From assembly GCA_030803735.1 (NCBI GenBank), contig JAURUC010000001.1, positions 1,125,501 through 1,189,500 on the forward strand: a stretch of 64,000 nt of DNA, read 5' to 3'. Within the stretch, counting starts at the first letter, position 1. Every line of letters begins with the position of its first letter. This DNA is from Actinopolyspora lacussalsi (lineage in GTDB: Bacteria > Actinomycetota > Actinomycetes > Mycobacteriales > Pseudonocardiaceae). Of this stretch, positions 15,986 through 24,639 are shown piece after piece. The notes beneath the pieces are model-generated. The model was not told the DNA's origin and did not search any database. It saw nothing but the letters and a program-made list of their open reading frames with translations. Both the position numbers and the translations under genes were made by a program.

Positions 15986-17182
15986 ATGCGACTACTGGTG
16001 ACGGCGGAACGGATATGGACCGGAAACGAAGGTCACATCATCGAGGACGGTGCGGTGCTCGTGGACGAGGGCACGATCACCGCAGTGGGTCCGCGCACCG
16101 AGCTGGCCGAATCGGCGATCGAGGCGGAGAGGTACGATTTCCCAGGACACACGCTCCTGCCGGGACTGATCAACGCACACGTGCACCTGTCCTTCGACGC
16201 GGGCGAAGAACCGATCAACACGCTGCTGGCCACCGAGGACCACGAGCTGCTGGACGGTATGGCCGAACGAGCTCGCGACTCCCTGGACGCGGGAACCACC
16301 ACCGTTCGTGACCTCGGCGACAGGAACGGCGCGGCGATCCGGATCAGGGACGCCGTCGCACGGTCCGAGATCGCCGGACCGCGCGTGCTCGCGGCGGGCC
16401 CACCGTTGACCGTCCGTGAGGGACACTGCTGGTTCCTCGGCGGTGAGGTGGAACGCGAGGAGGATTCGCTGCGCCGAGCGGTCACGCATCGCGCGGAACT
16501 CGGCGCGGACGTGGTGAAGGTGATGGCATCCGGTGGGCAGATCACCCCGAAGTCGCCCGCCATGTGGCAGTCACAGTTCGACGCCGCCGAACTACGAGTC
16601 ATCGTGGACGAAAGCCGGCGGCACGGACTGCCGGTCGCCGCACACGCGCACGGATCCGACGCGATCGAGGGCGCGGTCTCCGCAGGTGTGAGCACTATCG
16701 AGCACTGCACGTGGCTGGGACCGGACGGGTTGGACGAACGTGAGCCGGTGATCCGCGAGATGCGGCAGCGCGGTATCAGCGTGTGTGCCGGGCAGTCCCG
16801 CAACTGGCACCGGCTCGCCGACAAGGTCGGTGCGGAACGGGCGCAGCGGTTCCAGCGACGACTCCGCACCCTGGACGAGGCAGGAGTCGATGTGATCATC
16901 GGAACCGACGCGGGGCTGCGGGACTCGGTGTTCGACGATTTCGCCGGAGCGCTGGGGCTGTACGAGCACCTGGGGTTCGGCAACGAACGGATCCTTCGGA
17001 TGGCCACCTCCGAAGCCGCGATCGCGCTCGGCATCGGCGAACGTACCGGGCGGGTGGCGACGGGGCTGGCCGCCGACCTGGTGGTGGTGCGCGGTGATCC
17101 GCTGACGCGATTGGGCGATCTGGGTGAGGTGGCCCTGACGGTCGCGAACGGTAGACCACACCACCCCTCGGCGAGTGGGTGA
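15986..17182 (+). CDS. Metal-dependent amidohydrolase (imidazolonepropionase/prolidase-like)
   Basis: A 398-residue amidohydrolase-superfamily enzyme. TLLPGLINAHVHLSF supplies the first HxH metal ligands; ADVVKVMASGGQ has the bridging Lys; PVAAHAHGSDAIEGAVSAG and STIEHCTWLG give the two further His ligands; VIIGTDAGL carries the catalytic Asp. The N-terminal (RIWTGNEGHIIEDGAVLVDEGTITAVG) and C-terminal (GLAADLVVVRGDPL) strands form the usual composite beta domain. Relatives hydrolyse dipeptides, cyclic amides or lactone-like rings; the substrate is unknown. It is cytoplasmic, and is divergent from the esterase gene. The start ATG at 15986 has a GGAGG at a long 12-nt spacing. Confidence 0.88.
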   Translation: MRLLVTAERIWTGNEGHIIEDGAVLVDEGTITAVGPRTELAESAIEAERYDFPGHTLLPGLINAHVHLSFDAGEEPINTLLATEDHELLDGMAERARDSLDAGTTTVRDLGDRNGAAIRIRDAVARSEIAGPRVLAAGPPLTVREGHCWFLGGEVEREEDSLRRAVTHRAELGADVVKVMASGGQITPKSPAMWQSQFDAAELRVIVDESRRHGLPVAAHAHGSDAIEGAVSAGVSTIEHCTWLGPDGLDEREPVIREMRQRGISVCAGQSRNWHRLADKVGAERAQRFQRRLRTLDEAGVDVIIGTDAGLRDSVFDDFAGALGLYEHLGFGNERILRMATSEAAIALGIGERTGRVATGLAADLVVVRGDPLTRLGDLGEVALTVANGRPHHPSASG

Positions 17183-17242
17183 GGCGCCCAAGTCCTCCGA
17201 AGTCGTCACCGGGCTCCTCCGTGGCGGGCGGCGCTTCGGAAG

Positions 17243-17278
17243 CCGGGTTCGGCAGCGGGCGAGCACTGCCGAACCCGG
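17243..17278. terminator. Bidirectional terminator between amidohydrolase and aldolase
   Basis: Perfect 13-bp stem (17243-17255 with 17266-17278) with a 10-nt loop between two convergent genes. It can work for both strands; no T-run. Confidence 0.7.
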
Positions 17279-17349
17279 TGATCAACGAGCCTCTCCGACT
17301 CCGGGATCCGATCGCGGCACCGGATCCCCGGCGGGAACGGCCGAACGGA

Positions 17350-18366
17350 TCAGGCGTTTTCCAGGGCGGATTCGTAACGCCCCTCGCAGGCGGCCCCGTT
17401 CAACTTCGCCCGGTGTGCCAGTACCTGCTGGGCGCTGTCGAACTTCTCGTCACGTCCGACCCACTCCTGCAGGGCAGGAGCCAGCAGGCCGCGTCCGAAC
17501 GAGAAGGTGACCTGCCACGGCAACGGACCGAGCTGGTTGATCGCGTTGAGATTGACCGTGGCCTCCTCGTCGCTCTGTCCTCCGGAGAGGAAGGCGATGC
17601 CGGGGACCGCCGCGGGAACGGTTCGCTTGAGCGTGCGTACCGTGGCCTCGGCGACCTCGACGGAACCGGGTTGCGGGCTGTGATCCTTGCCCGCGACCAC
17701 CATGTTCGGTTTGAGCACCATCGACTCGAGATCGACGTGCTGCTCGGCGAGTTCGGCGAAGACACGACGAAGCGCCCGGGTGCTCGCCTCCTCGGCGGCG
17801 GCCAACGAGTGGTCGCCGTCCATCAGCACCTCCGGCTCGACCATGGGAACCAGCCCCGCCTCCTGCGACAGCGCCGCGTAGCGGGCGAGCGCGTGGGCGT
17901 TGGTGTGGATCGCGTAGTCACTGGGCCTGCCGGACCCGATGTCGAGCACCGCGCGCCACTTGGTGAACTTCATGCCGAGCTGGACGTACTCGGCCAGCCT
18001 GTCCCGCAGTCCGTCCAGTCCTTCGGTGATCTTCTCACCGTCGGTTCCGGCGAGCGGCTTGGCTCCCTTGTCCACCTTGATACCGGGCAGGACGCCGTTC
18101 TGCTCCGCGATCTTGCGCAGCGGCACCCCAGAGCCGGAGTCCTGGCGGACGGTTTCGTCGTACAGGATCACACCGCTGATCGAGCTCCCCAACTCCGGCG
18201 TGGAGACGATCAGCTCGCGGTACTGGCGCCGCACTTCCTCGTTGGAGTCGAGGCCGACGGCGTGCAACCTCTTCTCCATCGTTCCGGTGCTCTCGTCGGC
18301 GGCGAGAATGCCTTTGCCCGGTGCAACCATCTGCTGTGCGATCAACCGCATGTCGTCGCTGAACAC
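17350..18366 (-). CDS. Class I fructose-bisphosphate aldolase
   Basis: A 338-residue Schiff-base aldolase cleaving fructose-1,6-bisphosphate to DHAP and glyceraldehyde-3-phosphate. GKGILAADESTGTMEKR, GVILYDETVRQ, GIKVDKGAKPL, FTKWRAVLDIG, VPMVEPEVLMDGDHSL, LKPNMVVAGKD (Schiff-base Lys region) and PGIAFLSGGQSDEEAT are the class I signature blocks seen in animals and some bacteria. The length (~340) is normal, and the C-terminal Tyr-containing tail RYESALENA is kept. Class I aldolase is less usual in actinomycetes than class II and may serve alongside it when sugars are released from polysaccharides. Start at 18366. Confidence 0.95.
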   Translation of the reverse strand: MFSDDMRLIAQQMVAPGKGILAADESTGTMEKRLHAVGLDSNEEVRRQYRELIVSTPELGSSISGVILYDETVRQDSGSGVPLRKIAEQNGVLPGIKVDKGAKPLAGTDGEKITEGLDGLRDRLAEYVQLGMKFTKWRAVLDIGSGRPSDYAIHTNAHALARYAALSQEAGLVPMVEPEVLMDGDHSLAAAEEASTRALRRVFAELAEQHVDLESMVLKPNMVVAGKDHSPQPGSVEVAEATVRTLKRTVPAAVPGIAFLSGGQSDEEATVNLNAINQLGPLPWQVTFSFGRGLLAPALQEWVGRDEKFDSAQQVLAHRAKLNGAACEGRYESALENA

Positions 18367-18889
18367 GGTGCGCTCTCCTTAGGGACGTATCTGCCTGTCG
18401 TTGTCGGCCGGTGATCGCCGGGCCGGACTCACTTCAAGCCTGACAGACTCCTGCCCGGTATTCCGAACCCAATCACCTTGAATCGAATCAGATCGAACGG
18501 AATCGAATCAGTAAAGTATCGCACGTCACCCGAGCCGGTGACCATTCATCACAGAAAGCTATATATCGATCGCCCAAAACGGGTCACCCGTTCGGCGGTA
18601 GCAATTCGGTGGTTACGACAAGTACCCATCACCCGGAGGACAGCAGAATTGGTACACACAACCGTGCGGCCTCACGACGGAATCGATTCGGCCGATCGGG
18701 AGAGGATTCGCCGCCGTCCGGACGCTCACCGAGCTCACTCCGCCGACCCGTGCTTCCCGCCGGGGGCCGATGCCGATAGCGTCCGACGACTGTGGGAGGA
18801 AGTACCGATTCAGTCCGCACGGGTCACACCCACCGCGGCGGTCATCACTCGCCACCACGTATCGCATCCACCCGATAAGAGGAACGACA
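18367..18889. other. 523-nt divergent intergenic region (aldolase / AGE)
   Basis: Holds the two direct repeats at 18480-18511. Otherwise AT-richer sequence with promoter-like stretches and no gene that I can support; open frames here have no ribosome-binding site or family resemblance. Confidence 0.5.
18480..18511. repeat. Two 12-bp direct repeats, 20-bp period
   Basis: GAATCGAATCAG occurs exactly at 18480-18491 and again at 18500-18511. The 20-bp period places both copies on about the same face of the helix. They lie ~115 nt upstream of the aldolase start and ~380 nt upstream of the AGE gene. Confidence 0.55.
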
Positions 18890-20098
18890 TTGACCAATCC
18901 CGACTCCGCGGAACACCACGAGTGGCTGACGGCCGAACGGAGCAGGCTGTTCGACTTCGCTTCCGCCGCACGCGGCTCCGAAGGTGGCTTCGGATGGCTG
19001 GACGACGCCGGAAATCCCGATCCGGGCCGACCAGTGGAAACCTGGATCACGGCCCGGATGACACACGTGTTCAGTCTCGCCCATCTGCTCGGTGAACCTG
19101 ACGCCGCGGAACTCGCCGACCACGGCATCGCCGCGCTGGTCGACCAACTGCGCGACTCCGAGCACGGCGGCTGGTTCACCAGCACGGTCGACACCACCAA
19201 GGGTGCCTACGAACACGCTTTCGTGGTACTGGCGACCAGTAGCGCCACGGCCGCGGAACGCCCCGGCGCCGCGGAGTTGCTCACCGAGGCGCTGCGCGTC
19301 GTCGAGTCCCGCTTCTGGGACGACCAGGTGGGGTTGGGGCTGGAGAGCTGGGACAGAGCCTGGACGATCACCGAGTCCTACCGTGGCGCCAACAGCAACA
19401 TGCACCTCGTGGAAGCCATGCTCGCCGCGGGCGACGTCACCGATGAACGGATCTGGCACCAGCGAGCGCTGCGGATCGCCGGAACGCTGATCGACGAGGT
19501 CGCCCGTACCCACGGCTGGCGACTGCCGGAGCACTTCACTCCCGCGTGGGAGCCCGAACCAGATTACAACAGCGATCGTCCGCACGACCCGTTCCGCCCG
19601 CACGGCACCACTGTGGGGCACTGGCTGGAATGGTCCAGACTGCTGCTGCAGTTGGAGGCATCCCTCGGGGAGGAGGAGTCACCGAACTGGCTGATCTCCG
19701 ACGCTCGGAATCTGTTCGAGGCCGCCATACAGCACGGTTGGCACGCCGACGGTCACCCCGGGTTCGTCTACACCCTGGACTGGCAGGACCGCCCGCAGGT
19801 TCGCGAACGAATGCACTGGGTCACCGCCGAGGCGGTCCTGACCGCTGCCGCGCTGCACCGACGTACCGCCGAGTCCTACTACCAACGGTGGTATGCCACG
19901 TTCTGGGATTTCGCACGGACGAGGCACATCGACTACGGACAGGGCAGTTGGCACCACGAGCTGACCCCGGACGGCCGCCCCTCGACAACCGTGTGGGCGG
20001 GTAAGCCCGACGCTTATCACGCCTACCAGGCCGCGTTGTTCCCGACCCTTCCCCTGGCGCCCTCGGCGGCGACGGCGTTGCGACCCGCCCCGCGCTGA
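18890..20098 (+). CDS. AGE-family sugar epimerase/isomerase (mannose-isomerase-like)
   Basis: A 402-residue (alpha/alpha)6-barrel enzyme of the N-acylglucosamine 2-epimerase family. Visible blocks are PVETWITARMTHVFSLAHLLG, DHGIAALVDQLRDSEHGGWFTS, AYEHAFVVLATSS, SYRGANSNMHLVEAMLA, DPFRPHGTTVGHWLEWSRLLLQL and GSWHHELTPDGRPS, with the His residues that do proton transfer in this family (AYEHAF, TVGHWLEW, MHWVTAE). The pattern is closest to the YihS / mannose-isomerase branch, which interconverts mannose, fructose and glucose, rather than true GlcNAc epimerases; this fits the neighbouring mannanases. Starts with TTG at 18890 after AGAGGAAC. It converges with the ABC ATPase gene, 23 nt apart. Confidence 0.82.
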   Translation: MTNPDSAEHHEWLTAERSRLFDFASAARGSEGGFGWLDDAGNPDPGRPVETWITARMTHVFSLAHLLGEPDAAELADHGIAALVDQLRDSEHGGWFTSTVDTTKGAYEHAFVVLATSSATAAERPGAAELLTEALRVVESRFWDDQVGLGLESWDRAWTITESYRGANSNMHLVEAMLAAGDVTDERIWHQRALRIAGTLIDEVARTHGWRLPEHFTPAWEPEPDYNSDRPHDPFRPHGTTVGHWLEWSRLLLQLEASLGEEESPNWLISDARNLFEAAIQHGWHADGHPGFVYTLDWQDRPQVRERMHWVTAEAVLTAAALHRRTAESYYQRWYATFWDFARTRHIDYGQGSWHHELTPDGRPSTTVWAGKPDAYHAYQAALFPTLPLAPSAATALRPAPR

Positions 20099-20121
20099 GG
20101 CCGGTGGCAACGCCCGCTAAC

Positions 20122-21216
20122 TCACGCGACGAGCCGCTGACCGGTGCTGGGGTGGAACAGGTGCACATCCTCGTGATCCCGCAGCACCAGGTTCAGCGTC
20201 TCCCCCGCGCCGGGAACGCCGCGGCCGTCGGTACGAACCGTGAACCGCTTGGCGACACCCGAGACATCCACGGAGCCGATTACCAGTGCGTCGGCACCCA
20301 GTTCCTCGACCAGTTCCACGTCCATCCGGATACCCTCCTCGTCGGCGGGCACCGGACGCAGCGCCTCCGGGCGTACCCCGAACATCACCTCGTCGAGGCC
20401 CTCCGCCGCGGCCTGTGCGGCGCGGGCCAGTTCGACCCGATGACCGCCGAGCAACACGCTGTCTCCCCGCGACGGGACGGTCTCCAGGTTCATCGCGGGT
20501 GATCCGATGAATCCGGCGACGAACGAGTTGGCGGGGTTGTCGTAGAGCTCACGCGGGGCGGCGACCTGCTGCAGGACTCCCCCGTCCAACACCGCCACCC
20601 GGTCGCCCATGGTCATGGCCTCGACCTGATCGTGGGTGACGTAGATGGTGGTGGTGCCCAGTTTCCGCTGCAGGGCGGCGATGTTCGCGCGGGTCTCCAC
20701 CCGCAGTTTGGCATCGAGGTTGGACAGGGGCTCGTCCATCAGGAACACGCTCGGATCCCGAACGATGGCCCTGCCCATCGCGACCCGCTGCCGTTGCCCG
20801 CCGGACAGGGCACGTGGCTTGCGATCGAGGAACTCGCGCAGATCCAGCATCTCGGCCGCCTCGGCGACCTTGCGGCGTATCACGTCCTTGGGGGTCTTGC
20901 GCAGCTTCAAGGCGAACCCCATGTTCTCGCCGACCGTCATGTGCGGGTACAGCGCGTAGGACTGAAACACCATCGCTATGTCGCGCGCCTTGGGAGGAGT
21001 GCCGGTGACGTCGGCGCTGCCGATCGAGATGCCGCCCTCGTCGACGTCCTCCAGCCCAGCGAGCATGCGCAGCGCCGTCGACTTCCCGGAGCCGGAAGGC
21101 CCCACCAGTACCAGGAACTCGCCGTCACCGATCTCGAGGTCCAGTGAGTCGACCGCCCGGACCGGCGGTGTGCTCGGATAGGCTCTCGTGGCGGCGCGGT
21201 ATTCGACTTCTGCCAT
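20122..21216 (-). CDS. msiK: Sugar ABC transporter ATPase (MsiK/MalK type)
   Basis: A 364-residue CUT1-type ATPase that powers sugar importers. VGPSGSGKSTALRMLAG is Walker A, LSGGQRQRVAMGRAIVRDP the signature, VFLMDEPLSNLDAKLR Walker B, and YVTHDQVEAMTMGDRVAVLDGG the switch-His region; a TOBE regulatory domain (GVRPEALRPV, LVLRDHEDVHLF) follows. In streptomycetes one MsiK serves several importers from a separate locus; here the gene is downstream of cebEFG-bglC on the same strand, so it is probably the partner of this importer. Start at 21216 chosen by the protein N-terminus MAEVEYRAATR and a GGAA site; the open frame extends further to 21282. Confidence 0.92.
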   Translation of the reverse strand: MAEVEYRAATRAYPSTPPVRAVDSLDLEIGDGEFLVLVGPSGSGKSTALRMLAGLEDVDEGGISIGSADVTGTPPKARDIAMVFQSYALYPHMTVGENMGFALKLRKTPKDVIRRKVAEAAEMLDLREFLDRKPRALSGGQRQRVAMGRAIVRDPSVFLMDEPLSNLDAKLRVETRANIAALQRKLGTTTIYVTHDQVEAMTMGDRVAVLDGGVLQQVAAPRELYDNPANSFVAGFIGSPAMNLETVPSRGDSVLLGGHRVELARAAQAAAEGLDEVMFGVRPEALRPVPADEEGIRMDVELVEELGADALVIGSVDVSGVAKRFTVRTDGRGVPGAGETLNLVLRDHEDVHLFHPSTGQRLVA

Positions 21217-21337
21217 GGCGGTATTCCAATTCGTTCGGATGTGTTGGGGGCGTGGCGCTTCGGTGGACAACACCGGAGCCACGGGCCGCGGCCCCGGCCG
21301 CCGGAGGGGCGCACCGGGACCGGAATCGAACAGGGCG

Positions 21338-22747
21338 TCAGCCTGTCAACGAGCTGTCGGGTTCCCGCGAGTGCGCGACGGCACGGCGGTACCAGTCGAA
21401 GCTGTCCTTGCGGACTCGTCGTTGGGACTCGAAGTCCACGTACACCAGGCCGAAACGCTGCTTGTACCCTTCAGCCCACTCGAAGTTGTCCAGCAACGAC
21501 CAGCAGTAGTAGCCGTGCACGACGACCCCGGCGCGCATCGCGCCGCGCAGTTCGCGCAGATGCGTGTCCAGATACTCGATGCGGTGCCCATCGTGGATCT
21601 CGCCCTCGCCGTCCGGCGCGTCGAATCCACTCGTTCCGTTCTCGGTGATGTAGATCGGTGGAAGCTCGGGATAGCGTTCGCCGAGCCACAGCAGCAGTCG
21701 GGACAGTCCCGCCGCCTCCACCGGCCAGTTCATCGTGGTCCGTCGCAGCGACTCGGGGGGATCGAGTTCTACCCCGATGTCGTCGGCCGTGCGCAGCTTC
21801 GGATCGACGCTCTCGAAGGGTTCGGCACGCACGTAAGCCGGGAAGTAGTTGTTCACGCCCAGAAAGTCGAGCTCCGTGCCGATCAGTTCCAGATCACCAC
21901 CGCGCCGGAAGGAGAAGTCACTGATCTCGCCCCACACCGTGCTTTCGATGTCCGGATAGCTCCCGGCCAACACCGGATCGGAGAACGCGAGATTCTGGTA
22001 GCACTCGTAGCGCCTGGCCGCTGCCACGTCCTCGGGGGAGTCGCTGACCGGTGTCACCGGATTCAGGTTGAGCGTGATCCCGAACGACTCGTCACCGTAA
22101 CGCTGCGCACGCATCGCGGCTGTCGCGGCGCCGTGGCCCAGCAGGAGGTGGTGGGCGGCGGCGAGCGCCTCGTGGCCTTCCCTGGCGCCGGGCGCGTGCC
22201 TGCCCTCGGCGTAGCCGAGGAACGCGGCACAGAACGGTTCGTTGAGCGTCGTCCACAACCGCACCCGATCGCCGAGCTCGCGGTGCACGATCGCCGCGTA
22301 GTCGGCGAACCGGCCTGCCGTGTCGCGTTCACGCCATCCGCCCGCTTCCTCGAGCCGCTGGGGCAGATCCCAGTGGTACAGCGTCAGGCACGGTTCGATA
22401 CCCGCCGCGAGCAGTTCGTCGACCAACCGCGAGTAGAAGTCGAGTCCCGCGCTGCTCGGCGCACCGCTGCCCTGCGGCTGTATCCGGGGCCAAGCCACCG
22501 AGAACCGATAGCTGTCGACCCCCAGCTCGCGCATCAGCGCGATGTCCTCCTCGTAACGGTGGTAGTGGTCGCAGGCCACATCGCCGGTGTCACCGTTGTC
22601 CACCGCACCTGCTCGGTGCGAGAAGGTGTCCCAGATGGACGCCCCGCGTCCGTTGACGTCCACCGCCCCTTCGATCTGATAGGCCGAGGTCGCCACTCCC
22701 CACCTGAAACCGTCGGGGAAGGTGGGGAAAGTAGATTCGCCAGTCAA
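21338..22747 (-). CDS. bglC: Family 1 beta-glucosidase
   Basis: A 469-residue cytoplasmic GH1 enzyme that hydrolyses cellobiose and short beta-glucosides to glucose. FPDGFRWGVATSAYQIEGAV is the GH1 N-terminal signature, TTLNEPFCAAFLGYAEG holds the acid/base Glu, and PIYITENGTSGFD the nucleophile Glu; YKQRFGLVYVDFESQRR near the end is the aglycone-loop region. Full-length and in the importer operon directly after cebG, as in streptomycete ceb operons (cebEFG-bglC). Start at 22747 gives the standard N-terminus. Confidence 0.94.
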   Translation of the reverse strand: MTGESTFPTFPDGFRWGVATSAYQIEGAVDVNGRGASIWDTFSHRAGAVDNGDTGDVACDHYHRYEEDIALMRELGVDSYRFSVAWPRIQPQGSGAPSSAGLDFYSRLVDELLAAGIEPCLTLYHWDLPQRLEEAGGWRERDTAGRFADYAAIVHRELGDRVRLWTTLNEPFCAAFLGYAEGRHAPGAREGHEALAAAHHLLLGHGAATAAMRAQRYGDESFGITLNLNPVTPVSDSPEDVAAARRYECYQNLAFSDPVLAGSYPDIESTVWGEISDFSFRRGGDLELIGTELDFLGVNNYFPAYVRAEPFESVDPKLRTADDIGVELDPPESLRRTTMNWPVEAAGLSRLLLWLGERYPELPPIYITENGTSGFDAPDGEGEIHDGHRIEYLDTHLRELRGAMRAGVVVHGYYCWSLLDNFEWAEGYKQRFGLVYVDFESQRRVRKDSFDWYRRAVAHSREPDSSLTG

Positions 22748-22835
22748 CTCGTTCGCTCCATTTCCGCTGTTGCGAAGTCCGGACCCGCCGTAAGGCGCCG
22801 AACGAAACGGCCGGGGACGGCTTCGCTCCCCCGGA

Positions 22836-23675
22836 TCACTTGACGGCTCCAGCCGTCAGCCCCTGCACGAGGTAACGCTGCAGGGCCAGGAAACCCAGCA
22901 CGACCGGAATGCTGACCACCAACGAGGCCGACATCACCTCGTTCCAGTAGACCGTGGACTGTGTGGAGTAATCACGCAGCCCGATCGCGAGGGTCGTGGA
23001 ATCGGAATCGGTCATGATGGAGGCGAACAGGGTCTCGCCCCAGGCCGTCATGAACGCGTAGATCGACACCGCGGCTATGCCCGGCTTCGCGGCCGGGATC
23101 ACGACCCGCCACAACGTCTGGACCGGGCCGGCTCCGTCGATGTAGGCCGCTTCGTCGAGATCGACCGGGATCGAGTCGAAGTAACTGACCAGCATCCAGA
23201 TCGAGAAGGGAAGCGAGAAGGTCAGATACGTGATGATCAGGCCGATGTGGCTGCCCTGGAGAACGATTCCCGTTGCCTGTCCGACAGTGGCGTAGATCAG
23301 GTACAGCGGCAGCAGGAACAGGATTCCCGGAAACATCTGGGTGGACAGCACGGTGAACCGGAAGGCGTCACGACCGCGAAAGCGGTAACGGCTGATCGCG
23401 TAGGCGGCGAACAGCGCTATCAACACCGAGAAGGCGGCCGCGCCCAGCGAGACCACGGCACTGTTGACGAAGTAGTCGGCCAGCCGCACGGTCGACCACA
23501 TGTCGACATAGGGCTCCAGCGTCAGCGCCGAGGGCAACCACTGAAACGTGTCCTGCACGTCGGCCAGGGGCTTCACCGAGGTCGTCACCATGACGTAAAG
23601 CGGTATGACGGTGAACAGCGTCAGCAGGCACAGTCCTACACCGCGAACCCACTGGAACCAGCGTGGCTCACGCAT
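22836..23675 (-). CDS. cebG: Carbohydrate ABC transporter permease (CebG-like)
   Basis: A 279-residue CUT1 permease with six predicted helices and the EAA loop EAAYIDGAGPVQTLWRVVIPAAKPG, which couples to the ATPase. FTVIPLYVMVTTSVKPL in helix 1 is typical of the second permease of CUT1 systems. It overlaps the end of cebF by 8 nt. With CebE and CebF it forms a beta-glucan-oligosaccharide importer; specificity for cellobiose/cellotriose is inferred from gene order, beta-glucosidase and operator. Confidence 0.88.
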   Translation of the reverse strand: MREPRWFQWVRGVGLCLLTLFTVIPLYVMVTTSVKPLADVQDTFQWLPSALTLEPYVDMWSTVRLADYFVNSAVVSLGAAAFSVLIALFAAYAISRYRFRGRDAFRFTVLSTQMFPGILFLLPLYLIYATVGQATGIVLQGSHIGLIITYLTFSLPFSIWMLVSYFDSIPVDLDEAAYIDGAGPVQTLWRVVIPAAKPGIAAVSIYAFMTAWGETLFASIMTDSDSTTLAIGLRDYSTQSTVYWNEVMSASLVVSIPVVLGFLALQRYLVQGLTAGAVK

Positions 23676-24639
23676 TGCGGCTCCTCCTCGAAGTCAGCAT
23701 CAGGTACCCGGCGGTGATGACGAGCAGGAACAGCAGCAACAGGGTCGACATGGCCGAGCCGAGTCCGAAGTTCCAGGTCAAGAACGAGTTCTGATAAATG
23801 TGGATCGATATGAGATTCGCCGAGGAGGGAACCGCCTGGTCGAACAGCAGATAGGGAACGTTGAAGTCGTTGAACGTCCACAGGAACAGCACCAGGATCA
23901 GCACCTGACTGACCGGCTGCAACATCGGCACGGTGATCGTGCGTATCTGCTGCCAGAGCCCGGCACCGTCCACCGCGGCGGCGTCGTAGATGTCGGTCGG
24001 AATGGACTGCAGTCCCGCCATCAGGGCGAGGAAGGCAAACGGCCACAACCGCCATATCGCGGTCACCGTCAGGCTCAGAAACGCGTTGTTTCCGAGCAGC
24101 CAGAAACGTTCACCGCCCAGCCCCAGATCGGACAACGTCGCGTTGACCATACCGTCGCTGCGGTCGAGCATGAACTTCCAGATCATCACCGAGGTGTAGA
24201 TCGGTAGGGCGTACGGCACCAGGAACAGCCCGCGCAGCAGGGTCCTGCCGGGGAAGGACCGCTGCAGGAACAGCGCCGCGGCCAGCCCCATCACCCAGGA
24301 CACCCCCACGGTGATGACCGCGAAGGCGATGGTCACGGCGAAGGACTGGAACAGTTCGACCCCGGCGGCGCCGTCGAAATCCAGCGCGAAGCGGTAGTTC
24401 TGCAGCCCGGTGAACGGAGCGCTCATCCACTCGCGCAGGAAGAACTGGTTGAGCCGCAGAAAGCTCATCCAGAGTCCACCGAGCATCGGCACGATGTGCA
24501 CCAGCAACTCGAAGAAGAGCGCGGGTGCCAGCAGCAGGTACGGCACGCTGCGTTTGCTGATCCTGGGACGTCTGGCTCGGGAACCGTTCGGCTCGGCGCC
24601 GGAAGGTGGTGCCGTCGAAGCGGTGCTGGTCACCGTCAT
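23668..24639 (-). CDS. cebF: Carbohydrate ABC transporter permease (CebF-like)
   Basis: A 323-residue CUT1 permease with six helices after a ~30-residue cytoplasmic N-terminus (RARRPRISKRSVPYLLLAPALFF). The EAA-type loop YDAAAVDGAGLWQQIRTITVPMLQP contacts the ATPase. Its ATG overlaps the cebE stop codon by 4 nt, so the genes are translationally coupled. First permease of the importer. Confidence 0.88.
   Translation of the reverse strand: MTVTSTASTAPPSGAEPNGSRARRPRISKRSVPYLLLAPALFFELLVHIVPMLGGLWMSFLRLNQFFLREWMSAPFTGLQNYRFALDFDGAAGVELFQSFAVTIAFAVITVGVSWVMGLAAALFLQRSFPGRTLLRGLFLVPYALPIYTSVMIWKFMLDRSDGMVNATLSDLGLGGERFWLLGNNAFLSLTVTAIWRLWPFAFLALMAGLQSIPTDIYDAAAVDGAGLWQQIRTITVPMLQPVSQVLILVLFLWTFNDFNVPYLLFDQAVPSSANLISIHIYQNSFLTWNFGLGSAMSTLLLLFLLVITAGYLMLTSRRSRNA

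Noticed and set aside
18478..19095. Plus-strand frame starting before the AGE gene
   Set aside because: It overlaps the AGE coding sequence in another frame and lacks a ribosome-binding site or family resemblance.
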